A stretch of DNA of 37,893 nt from JABCZZ01 sp964454545 (GTDB lineage: Bacteria > Pseudomonadota > Alphaproteobacteria > Rickettsiales > JABCZZ01): assembly GCA_964454545.1 (NCBI GenBank), contig CAYVTI010000023.1, positions 1 to 37,893 of the forward strand, given 5' to 3'. The notes beneath the pieces are model-generated. The model searched no databases, was not told where the DNA came from, and saw only the letters and a program-made list of their open reading frames with translations. Position numbers and translations under genes: made by a program. Positions 16,384 to 23,264 of the stretch are shown here, piece by piece. The first letter of the stretch is position 1. The number at the start of each line of letters is the position of its first letter.

Positions 16384-16402
16384 GCGAAGCGCATTGCGGG
16401 GT
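16373..16402. repeat. Palindrome with 8-bp perfect arms
   Basis: ACCCCGCA (16373-16380) and TGCGGGGT (16395-16402) enclose a 14-nt loop containing two GCG units. It has no T-run, so it is not an obvious terminator. GC-rich repeat-like sequence with further GCGGGG units continues to about 16475, with no gene visible. Confidence 0.5.
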
Positions 16403-16514
16403 CTAGCTAAATACTGCAAGGCGGGGCCTAACAAGTGTGGGGTATGACATTTCTTACGCAGCAAACTGCGGGGAATATAATCCGGAGAGATTCAATCTAA
16501 AGATCAGGTGATAT

Positions 16515-16548
16515 AAAAAAGAAAGAGCCACCCGAACTACCGGATGGC
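16515..16548 (-). terminator. Rho-independent terminator of the Flp pilin gene
   Basis: On the minus strand GCCATCCG (16541-16548) pairs with CGGGTGGC (16527-16534) around a 6-nt loop, followed by TCTTTCTTTTTT. It lies 43 nt after the pilin stop and ends a monocistronic message. Confidence 0.85.
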
Positions 16549-16590
16549 CCCTTTTCACGTACAGAATACCTTAAAGGAAATTCTGCAATA

Positions 16591-16755
16591 TTAGCGGCCC
16601 AAGTTACCGGCAACATTGTTGAACGTGTTTGTAAGCGTCTTACCTACAAAAGTCATAGCGGCGATCGCTGCGATAGAAATCAGCGCCGCGATCAGACCGT
16701 ATTCAATAGCAGTCGCACCGTCCTGGTTTTTAAGGAGAGAGAGAAACGTATTCAT
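16591..16755 (-). CDS. Flp/Fap-type pilin (PilA-like)
   Basis: This is the major subunit of Tad-type pili, used for surface attachment. The 54-residue prepilin MNTFLSLLKNQDG-ATAIEYG shows the prepilin-peptidase site after the glycine with Glu at +5 and Tyr at +6, then the hydrophobic stretch LIAALISIAAIAAMTFVG. The start at 16755 is preferred because AAAGG lies about 10 nt upstream; the longer frame from 16785 has no such support. No tad/cpa assembly genes are nearby, so this is a stand-alone pilin gene with its own terminator. In Caulobacter the equivalent gene pilA is CtrA-controlled. Confidence 0.93.
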   Translation of the reverse strand: MNTFLSLLKNQDGATAIEYGLIAALISIAAIAAMTFVGKTLTNTFNNVAGNLGR

Positions 16756-17038
16756 ATGATAGCACCTTTCAATGTTTATAACCAATTTTGATATAACTTC
16801 CCTGCTTTTTGCAGGTCAAATCATACACAACCGGCATACTCTACCGATTTCATGATAGTACCAGATTCAGAACAACAACACAATATTTTTACATTGCGAC
16901 TTCATACAATCATTTCAACTTGTGGCAATAATGCAATCCCAGAAATAATCATATTAATGTATTGTATAATATCAATTATTCCTTAAAAAAATTCTTGAAT
17001 ATATGGATAAAATTTTCAGCAAATGCAGCAGACAATTC

Positions 17039-17054
17039 TTAATTTTTCGTTAAC
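17039..17054. promoter_or_regulatory. Perfect TTAA-N7-TTAAC box (CtrA-type match)
   Basis: TTAA TTTTTCG TTAAC matches the CtrA consensus including the trailing C. It overlaps the rfbC stop codon and lies about 285 bp upstream of the Flp pilin start. The 16756-17049 stretch between them is AT-rich with no gene. The distance is long for direct activation. Confidence 0.3.
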
Positions 17055-17604
17055 TCCATAATGGCGGAGACTTTTTATAATCTGCAAAATTCTGCAGTCC
17101 TTCATCACGCTTTGAGACTACAGGATTGCTGACAGGCCATTTAACGGCGAGCTCCGGATCATCGAATTTTATTCCACCTTCCCCTGCAGCATTATACACT
17201 CCGGTTACTTTGTATATCATATCGACAGGTTCATCTCCCAAAACACAAAAACCATGCGCAAAGCCCGGTGGCATCCAGAATAAAATACCGTTTTCACCGC
17301 TTACCTCTATTCCGTAATGCTGGCCAAACGTCGGTGACTGAGGACGGATATCAACGGCGACATCCCATACCTTGCCTCGAATCACACCCACCAGTTTTCC
17401 CTGAGGCGGTGAATACTGGTAATGCAGGCCGCGCAATATCCCCGGTGCTGAACGCGAATGGTTGTCCTGCATAAAAATATGCGGCAGTCCCGCTTCCGCA
17501 AACCGCTTTAAATGGAAACGCTCGATAAAAAAACCGCGGGAGTCACCGTGGACATCAAGCTCAATCACCTTCAACCCTTCCAGTGGAGCATTAAATATTT
17601 TCAT
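17050..17604 (-). CDS. rfbC: dTDP-4-dehydrorhamnose 3,5-epimerase
   Basis: A cupin enzyme that epimerises C3 and C5 of dTDP-4-keto-6-deoxyglucose on the way to dTDP-L-rhamnose. It has 184 residues. Visible motifs are DSRGFFIERF, QDNHSRS, the catalytic-histidine motif RGLHYQ, and FWMPPGFAHGF. It overlaps rfbD by 14 nt and is the last gene of rfbA-rfbD-rfbC. Confidence 0.96.
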   Translation of the reverse strand: MKIFNAPLEGLKVIELDVHGDSRGFFIERFHLKRFAEAGLPHIFMQDNHSRSAPGILRGLHYQYSPPQGKLVGVIRGKVWDVAVDIRPQSPTFGQHYGIEVSGENGILFWMPPGFAHGFCVLGDEPVDMIYKVTGVYNAAGEGGIKFDDPELAVKWPVSNPVVSKRDEGLQNFADYKKSPPLWS

Positions 17605-18469
17605 ACTTCTCTCTCATGCAATCCTCAAGCCCCTGATGCCAGTCAGGCATGGATATATTAAAGATCATTTGTGCCTTGCTGCAGTCAAGCCGCGAGTTGG
17701 TCGGACGCTTCGCAGGCAACGGATACTCGCTCGCCGGTATAGGATAAATATGCCTCATTTTAATATCTACACCGCAGGCTCTGGCAATCTCGATGATCCT
17801 GACAGCAAAACCATACCATGTAGTATAGCCGAAATTACATAAATGATAAATGCCGGAAGGAAAAGCAGGCTTCTGCCCGGCAATTTCCAGCGCAGACAAA
17901 ACCGCCTTTGCCAGATGCGGCGCATATGTAGGCGCACCGAATTGATCATCAATGATACGCAGTTCCTCACGCTCCTTGGCGAGCTTTAATATGGTGTTGA
18001 GGAAATTTCTTCCCTGGGCATCATACATCCACGACGTGCGGAATAGCAGGTATTTTCCGCCAATATCGGCAATGTATTTCTCCCCTGCGGCTTTGGAACG
18101 CCCATACGCATTCAGCGGCGCGGTGGCGTCCTCTTCATTCCAGGGGGTATCCTTACTGCCGTTAAATACGTAATCGGTTGAGAAATGGATAAATGGGATA
18201 TTACGGGAGGCACAATAATAAGCCAGAGCTTCGGGGGCTTTCGCATTTATATTGAAAATCAGCTTTTCTTCTTTCTCTGCATTGTCTACCTGCGTGTAGG
18301 CCGCAGCGTTGATTACCATATCCGGCGCATATTCCTTCAGCCTGTCGGAGATCGTATCCGGTTCCGATAAATCAAGCTGCCTGCGCTCCAGAAACACCGA
18401 GTCCGGGCGGAAACGGCGTATTGCACTTGCAAGCTGCCCGCTCGAACCTATAACAAGCAGCTTCCTCAC
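17591..18469 (-). CDS. rfbD: dTDP-4-dehydrorhamnose reductase
   Basis: An NAD(P)H-dependent SDR that makes dTDP-L-rhamnose in the last step. It has the N-terminal GSSGQLA nucleotide motif, INAAAYTQVDNAE, STDYVFNG and the YGRSKAAGE catalytic motif. I place the start at the GTG at 18469, which gives the usual 4-nt GTGA overlap with the rfbA stop and an ideal GGAAGGA Shine-Dalgarno. The GTG 18 nt upstream lies in front of that signal. The product is then 292 residues. Confidence 0.95.
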   Translation of the reverse strand: MRKLLVIGSSGQLASAIRRFRPDSVFLERRQLDLSEPDTISDRLKEYAPDMVINAAAYTQVDNAEKEEKLIFNINAKAPEALAYYCASRNIPFIHFSTDYVFNGSKDTPWNEEDATAPLNAYGRSKAAGEKYIADIGGKYLLFRTSWMYDAQGRNFLNTILKLAKEREELRIIDDQFGAPTYAPHLAKAVLSALEIAGQKPAFPSGIYHLCNFGYTTWYGFAVRIIEIARACGVDIKMRHIYPIPASEYPLPAKRPTNSRLDCSKAQMIFNISMPDWHQGLEDCMREKYENI

Positions 18470-19350
18470 CAGATAGGTTCCTTCCACTGTTCGGTAAGGC
18501 CGCGCAGGTATTTTCCATAATCGCTATTCGGATGCGTGTTGATTAACGCCTCAAATTCCTTTGCGTCAATGTATCCCATCATAAACGCGGTCTCTTCTAT
18601 ACAGGCTATCTTCTGTCCCTGGCGTTCTTCTATCGTCTGCACAAACTGCGAGGCAGCGATCATGGAAGCCGGCGTGCCGGTATCCAGCCATGCCACGCCA
18701 CGCGGCATGCGCTTTACGGAAAGCTTGCCCCGTGCCAGATAGGCGTTACTGACATCGGTTATCTCCAACTCACCACGCGCGGAAGGCCTCAGTGATCTCG
18801 CAATCTCAATCACGCTGTTATCATAGAAATATAATCCGGTGACCGCCAGAGAGGATTTAGGCTGCTTGGGCTTTTCCTCAATGGAAATGATGTGCCCGCT
18901 TTCATCAAACTCAAGAACGCCATATCGCTCGGGATCCTTGACCTGATAGGCAAAAATGATTGCACCCTCTTTTAATTTCATGGCGTCTTTCATCTGCTCA
19001 TGCAGCAAGCTGCCGTAAAATACGTTATCCCCCAGAATAAGGCATACCGGCGAATTGCCTATGAATTCCTCACCGATAATAAAAGCCTGCGCAATCCCGG
19101 CAGGCTTTGGCTGTTCCTTATATGATATCCTGATTCCAAGTTTGCCGCCATCCCCCAGAAGCTTTTCCATAATAGGCAAATCATAAGGGGTGCTTATGAT
19201 AAGGATATCGCGTATGCCAGCATGCATAAGCAATGATAGCGGATAATAAATCATCGGTTTATCGTAAATTGGCAGCAGTTGTTTGCTTATTACACCCGTC
19301 ATCGGAGCCAGACGCGTTCCAGAACCACCTGCCAATATTATGCCTTTCAT
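18466..19350 (-). CDS. rfbA: Glucose-1-phosphate thymidylyltransferase
   Basis: RfbA joins dTTP and glucose-1-phosphate to give dTDP-glucose, the entry to the rhamnose pathway. The 294-residue protein begins MKGIILAGGSGTRLAPMT, with the signature nucleotide loop, and has GDNVFYG, IEEKPKQPKSSLAVTGLYFYD and TGTPASM. It is the first gene of rfbA-rfbD-rfbC. The dTDP-glucose 4,6-dehydratase gene rfbB, normally in this operon, is missing. Confidence 0.97.
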   Translation of the reverse strand: MKGIILAGGSGTRLAPMTGVISKQLLPIYDKPMIYYPLSLLMHAGIRDILIISTPYDLPIMEKLLGDGGKLGIRISYKEQPKPAGIAQAFIIGEEFIGNSPVCLILGDNVFYGSLLHEQMKDAMKLKEGAIIFAYQVKDPERYGVLEFDESGHIISIEEKPKQPKSSLAVTGLYFYDNSVIEIARSLRPSARGELEITDVSNAYLARGKLSVKRMPRGVAWLDTGTPASMIAASQFVQTIEERQGQKIACIEETAFMMGYIDAKEFEALINTHPNSDYGKYLRGLTEQWKEPIW

Positions 19351-19689
19351 AACAACCTACTAAAATTATGATGTGTTTTTACTAAAATTTTATCTATTTG
19401 CGCCGACATAAGAAATCATAACATAATACGCTGATAAATATATTTATATAGCAATATTACTCTTTGTTTCCGATTTGAATGGATATAGGATTATTCAGAA
19501 CCGCAATAGACATTTCTGCAACATAGCTATGTCATTTTAGGCACTATTTGCAACTACAAAAATTTTTTGATGCATGCTACCGCAACGTTAAGACTTTGTT
19601 AGCACATTTCCGGTTATATTGTCGGTTGGCGGCTGGCGGAACTAATTCTTTGTGTTCTACCGTTTTTTAAACAAAAGAGCATTGCGGAA
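19351..19689. other. Divergent AT-rich intergenic region between rfbA and histidine kinase
   Basis: These 339 bp hold no convincing gene. The left part is very AT-rich and should contain the rfbA promoter. The right part holds the TTAA-N7-TTAG box and a -10-like TATATT described separately. Confidence 0.6.
19588..19620 (+). promoter_or_regulatory. CtrA-type box and -10 upstream of the histidine kinase
   Basis: TTAA GACTTTG TTAGC (19588-19603) is one base off the TTAA-N7-TTAA(C) consensus. TATATT follows at 19615-19620, the spacing expected when such a box overlaps the -35 region. The box begins 102 nt before the kinase ATG. Much of it recurs at 35827-35855, 89 nt before divK. Confidence 0.45.
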
Positions 19690-21342
19690 ATGTTTTTTTA
19701 CATACGTTGGTTTTCGGGTATAAGCTTTATACTTGTGGTGCTCTCCGCAATTCTTGTGGGACATTATTTCAAGGAAAGAGCCCTGCATGACTTAATCGTC
19801 GTCGTAGAAGATAACAACACATCGCTCGCCCAGGGGTTCATAAACACTACATGGAAGGAATACCGCGACCGGACAAAATCCGCGACCGAGCAATATAAAA
19901 GGTTTCTTGCATCCCACATAAATTCCAATGAGTGGGAGAGATACAAGGGATTCAGCGAAATGTATTCCGCCCTTAATGATTTCAGCAAGGGAGTATTCAA
20001 GCACTTTGAAAGCATGCCGATCGCCGGGGTAAGCATATACACCACGGACGGCGTACGTCTTGTATCCATAGATCAGTCAAACGCCATATCCAGGCAGGGG
20101 TTAAAGGACAACAGCACCCGGCAGTTACTGGTCAGCGCCGATCCGCCCAGAATCGCATTCGGCGATAAGGCATTTACAAAAGCCCTGACAGGAGTAGTTA
20201 CAAGCTCCGCACTCGATAACCAGCCGATAACCAAGCCCGACGGCACCGAAACCAAGGGATTCATCATAAAGACTTTTGTGCCGATAATACGGGATGACAG
20301 CCTTATATCCGTTGTGGAGAATTATAACCAGCCGGGCGAGAAAGACATAGCCTGTACGGAAACGAACACTTCGAACTGCGTAGAAGCCATCATAGAGATC
20401 CGCTACGATTCGACTACGGAATGGAAGAATCTCAACTGGTTTAAATTCATCGGCATATGCATCGTCATCGGAATATTCGTAGTGATCATATCCATGTTGC
20501 TCTTTACCTCTAATAAGGCAGAGGCGATCATCACCAAGCAATACGAGACTAACATAGAGCTTGCCGCTCAGACGGCAAGCGCGCAGGCGGAAAACCGGGA
20601 CAAATCGCAGTTCCTTGCCAATGTGAGTCATGAATTGCGTACGCCGCTTAATGCCATCATCGGCTTTTCCGAGTTCATCAAAATGGAACGCTCCGGCCCG
20701 ATCGCCAATGAGAAATACGCCGAATATATCCGCGATATCCACAGCTCAGGTGTCCACCTGCTCAGCCTGATTAACGATATTCTCGACTATTCCAAGGCAG
20801 AGGCAGACAAGCTAGAACTCGATATCAGCGATGTGGATGTCACCAAAACGGTAAGAAACTCAATGCGTCTCGTGAGCCCGCGCGCGGAGAATGCGCAGGT
20901 ACAGCTGATTGAAGAAATACCCAGCGATCACTTTGTGATCAAAACTGACGGAAAGAAATTGAAACAGGTGATGCTGAACCTGCTTTCCAACGCCGTGAAG
21001 TTTACTCCTTCAGGCGGCTCGGTAACGGTGACAATGTGGCAGAATGTGGTAGACGGTTCCTTGTCCATCGAGGTGAGGGATACCGGCATCGGCATAGCGC
21101 CCAAAGACATTTCACGTGCAATGGCGCCCTTCGGCCAGGTAGATAATACATTGTCGCGTAAATATGAGGGCACGGGGCTCGGATTGCCGCTCACTCGAAA
21201 ATTTGTTGAAATCATGGGCGGAACGTTTAATATCCAGAGCGAAGTAGGCAAAGGTACTGCTATTATCATTTGTCTGCCGAAGGAAGCCAAAGGCAGAGCA
21301 ACCCCGGTTGTTGAGCAAGGTTCCAGTCAGACGAATTCGTAA
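19690..21342 (+). CDS. Membrane sensor histidine kinase, PleC/DivJ-like
   Basis: A 550-residue kinase. One membrane helix lies at ~5-26, a ~225-residue extracytoplasmic sensor at ~27-250 and a second helix at ~252-273. A coiled segment then leads to the dimerisation domain with the H-box SHELRTPLNAIIGFSEF (His314) and YIRDIHSSGVHLLSLINDILDYSKAE. This wording is typical of the PleC/DivJ/PdhS group that acts on DivK. The HATPase domain has an N-box QVMLNLLSNAVKFTP, then DTGIGI and GTGLGLPLTRKFVEIMGG. No receiver domain is attached. With divK and pleD in the same window, it is a good candidate for their kinase/phosphatase, which is inference. hpt follows without a gap. Confidence 0.9.
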   Translation: MFFYIRWFSGISFILVVLSAILVGHYFKERALHDLIVVVEDNNTSLAQGFINTTWKEYRDRTKSATEQYKRFLASHINSNEWERYKGFSEMYSALNDFSKGVFKHFESMPIAGVSIYTTDGVRLVSIDQSNAISRQGLKDNSTRQLLVSADPPRIAFGDKAFTKALTGVVTSSALDNQPITKPDGTETKGFIIKTFVPIIRDDSLISVVENYNQPGEKDIACTETNTSNCVEAIIEIRYDSTTEWKNLNWFKFIGICIVIGIFVVIISMLLFTSNKAEAIITKQYETNIELAAQTASAQAENRDKSQFLANVSHELRTPLNAIIGFSEFIKMERSGPIANEKYAEYIRDIHSSGVHLLSLINDILDYSKAEADKLELDISDVDVTKTVRNSMRLVSPRAENAQVQLIEEIPSDHFVIKTDGKKLKQVMLNLLSNAVKFTPSGGSVTVTMWQNVVDGSLSIEVRDTGIGIAPKDISRAMAPFGQVDNTLSRKYEGTGLGLPLTRKFVEIMGGTFNIQSEVGKGTAIIICLPKEAKGRATPVVEQGSSQTNS

Positions 21343-21360
21343 TTGTATGCGCGTGTCATT

Positions 21361-21894
21361 ATGCAAGTAAATGAAATACCGGTTTTGTTTTCCGCCGATG
21401 AGATCCGCGAGCGGATAAATAACATCGCCTGCGAGATTTGCCTCAAAATGCCTCAGGATCTCATGATTGTCTCGCTGCTCAAGGGCAGCTTTGTGTTTAC
21501 GGCCGATCTCATACGCGCGCTACATAATATCGGCATGCACCCGCAGGTAGACTTCATGACGCTTTCCAGTTACGGAATCGGCAAGGAATCCTCTAAAACC
21601 ATCACCATCAATCGCGATCTGGTGGAAGAGGTCAAGGGCAGGAATGTGCTCATACTGGATGATATTCTTGAATCAGGCCGCACCCTGCAATTCGCCCGTA
21701 ATCTTATTACCGAACGTGGTGCCACCAGCCTGAAAATCGCTGTATTGCTTGAAAAGCCAGGCAAACGTGAGATTCCTCTCAATGCCGATTTTGTCGGTTT
21801 TACGATACCGGATAAATTTGTCGTGGGGTACGGCCTCGATTACGCCAATTATTACCGCGAGCTCCCCTATGTTGGCGTTCTGGATATCCATTAA
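21361..21894 (+). CDS. hpt: Hypoxanthine phosphoribosyltransferase
   Basis: A purine-salvage enzyme converting hypoxanthine/guanine and PRPP to IMP/GMP. It has about 177 residues. The motifs are LLKGSFVFTADLIRAL, the flexible-loop segment LSSYG, the PRPP motif VLILDDILESGRTL, and VVGYGLDYANYYRELPYVGVL at the C-terminus. The frame opens directly after the kinase stop with a TTG at 21343. The ATG at 21361 gives the usual N-terminus (MQVNEIPVLFSADEI) and is preferred. Confidence 0.95.
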   Translation: MQVNEIPVLFSADEIRERINNIACEICLKMPQDLMIVSLLKGSFVFTADLIRALHNIGMHPQVDFMTLSSYGIGKESSKTITINRDLVEEVKGRNVLILDDILESGRTLQFARNLITERGATSLKIAVLLEKPGKREIPLNADFVGFTIPDKFVVGYGLDYANYYRELPYVGVLDIH

Positions 21895-22019
21895 TTTCTT
21901 TCCGAATATTTTTCCCGCTCGCTTCGTATAATCCATTGTAGTAATGTTCCGTTAAAAGTTTCTGGCGCGTTGGAACATAAAATCGACGCGCCTCTTGTAT
22001 ATATATTCATGGGGGATAT

Positions 22020-22280
22020 ATGAAAATGGTGCACAGGCTTATACTGATAACCGCCCTGACATTTGTCTCTAGCCAAGTCATGGCTTTTGAGGTGGACGAC
22101 AACAGCATGAATACGCCCGGCAAGGAGCAGAAATTTTCCGATCCGGATGAAAAATCCCCGGTATTCATGACAGGCGCCGGGAACAAACCTTCAGGCAATA
22201 CGGATAACCAATCCACCGTACAGTATAACTACGATCCGTCGGCGGGAACGTACGTTCCGGCAACGCCAGATAGGAAATAA
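22020..22280 (+). CDS. Small secreted protein of unknown function
   Basis: The 86-residue protein has a clear Sec signal peptide: MKMVHRLILITALTFVSSQ followed by VMA, with cleavage expected before FEVDD. The mature part of ~64 residues is polar, rich in D, N, P, S and T (GAGNKPSGNTDNQSTVQYNY) and probably disordered. No cysteine remains in the mature part, so it is not a lipoprotein. A GGGGGA Shine-Dalgarno lies a few bases before the ATG. It follows hpt by 125 nt. I do not recognise the family. Confidence 0.7.
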   Translation: MKMVHRLILITALTFVSSQVMAFEVDDNSMNTPGKEQKFSDPDEKSPVFMTGAGNKPSGNTDNQSTVQYNYDPSAGTYVPATPDRK

Positions 22281-22300
22281 AGGAGATAATATTATATTAA

Positions 22301-22948
22301 TCAGCAACCTGTTCTGGTGATGAGGGGAGCAAAAGTTCTACTCTCGGGTTTCGTTCTCACGGATCGTCCCAATTGCTCAATTGCCTCTTCTAAATCTGTT
22401 GCTGCAAGAGGAGGGACTTTATTAGCTAATCCCGTTGTTTTTTGCAATTGCTCAATTGCCTTTTCTAAATTTGTTGCTGCAATAGAAGTATCATTGGTTA
22501 ATCCCATGGCCTCTCTTGTCCCTTGCATCTGGCTAAAATAGAATTGTTCGAGCAATTTTTCTTGATGTGCCATTTGATAAAGATTCTCTGGTTCACAAAC
22601 GATATGCCGTTGTTCTGCCAGCTCTTTACTGCCTTTGTACTCCTGAATGATACCGGGCCATTTTTGGGCATCTGCAGCAAGCTGCACTCGCGTATCAACC
22701 ATAACTCTTTCTTGCTGCTCAGGAGTAAAACGAGTCCCTGTCTCTATTTCGGCTACCTGCACATTCTTCCCAGCAGCAAAGTTTATTGCATTTAACAGTT
22801 CCTCTTTCTCTATAGTAAAGTGATAATTATTTGGAAGATTATCATTAATAAATCTATTTATATCATCCGAAGACATTCTCAATAGTACAGAATAGTCTAC
22901 TCCCACTTTACTTGGATTCTGAGAGAAAGGAGGAACAACGGTTGCCAT
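22301..22948 (-). CDS. Orphan helical protein with C-terminal duplicated motif
   Basis: An unrecognised protein of 215 residues, mainly helical and soluble, with no signal peptide. Near the C-terminus a ~15-residue motif occurs twice: AATNLEKAIEQLQK and AATDLEEAIEQLGR, separated by a GLANKVPPL linker. The ATG at 22948 is chosen over 22954 because AGAGG is then 8 nt away rather than almost touching. It is isolated, AT-rich and preceded by a perfect palindrome (22973-22991) and a 13-nt motif shared with the pentapeptide gene. It could be a regulated accessory or effector-type protein; nothing shows which. Confidence 0.7.
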   Translation of the reverse strand: MATVVPPFSQNPSKVGVDYSVLLRMSSDDINRFINDNLPNNYHFTIEKEELLNAINFAAGKNVQVAEIETGTRFTPEQQERVMVDTRVQLAADAQKWPGIIQEYKGSKELAEQRHIVCEPENLYQMAHQEKLLEQFYFSQMQGTREAMGLTNDTSIAATNLEKAIEQLQKTTGLANKVPPLAATDLEEAIEQLGRSVRTKPESRTFAPLITRTGC

Positions 22949-22972
22949 AAACATTACCTCTGTTGATTAACT

Positions 22973-22991
22973 ATTTGATATTATATCAAAT
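22973..22991. promoter_or_regulatory. Perfect 19-bp palindrome containing TATAAT (candidate operator)
   Basis: ATTTGATAT-t-ATATCAAAT has 9-bp perfect arms. On the minus strand it contains TATAAT. It lies 25 bp before the start of the 22301-22948 gene. A repressor bound here would block initiation or early elongation. Confidence 0.5.
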
Positions 22992-23000
22992 GCAGCTATT

Positions 23001-23018
23001 AATATAAGTTAAACTTTT
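23001..23018 (-). promoter_or_regulatory. Promoter-like element sharing a 13-mer with the pentapeptide gene
   Basis: The 13 nt at 23006-23018 are identical to 896-908. On the gene strand they are followed directly by TATATT (23001-23006), a possible -10. The -35 side is weaker here (GTGTAA). The motif is 58 nt before the gene start, against 67 nt in the other case. Confidence 0.45.
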
Positions 23019-23092
23019 ATTACACCTGCCAATAATTAAATATAATATATAGAAATCATAGAAACTTACATGAATTCCCTTTTTATATGGCA

Positions 23093-23190
23093 TCACATCC
23101 CCCGGAAAATTACAATCTCCTTCATCTCCTCCACAAGCACCGGTTTAAGCGCTTCATAGATATCGTGGGGATTGGTGCGTTTGATATGAG
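23093..23190 (-). pseudogene. 3' remnant of an unidentified gene downstream of dnaA
   Basis: On the minus strand about 32 codons read HIKRTNPHDIYEALKPVLVE followed by EMKEIVIFRGM and a TGA at 23093-23095. The wording looks like a genuine protein C-terminus, but there is no start. Going upstream the frame runs into a partial palindromic repeat (23199-23224). It is either a gene truncated by the repeat or a chance frame. I cannot name the parent gene. Confidence 0.35.
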
Positions 23191-23198
23191 GGCATCGG

Positions 23199-23224
23199 CT
23201 TTCTGCCTTCGCAGGAATGACAAG
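23199..23224. repeat. Partial copy of the ATGACAAG palindromic element
   Basis: This stretch (core CTGCCTTCGCAGGAATGACA, ending in AAG) resembles the right arm of the element at 26322-26392, which also ends in ATGACAAG after a CAG-TTTCG-CTG-type hairpin. Here the short arms are CTGC and GCAG. The left half of the long element is missing. Confidence 0.45.
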
Positions 23225-23264
23225 TGTTTGTGCCGCAAGAGAGGGGGGTGCACCCCGGAGAGAT

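Noticed and set aside
23003..23013. Another TTAA pair near 23000
   Set aside because: Spacing is again 6 nt; in AT-rich DNA such pairs are expected by chance.
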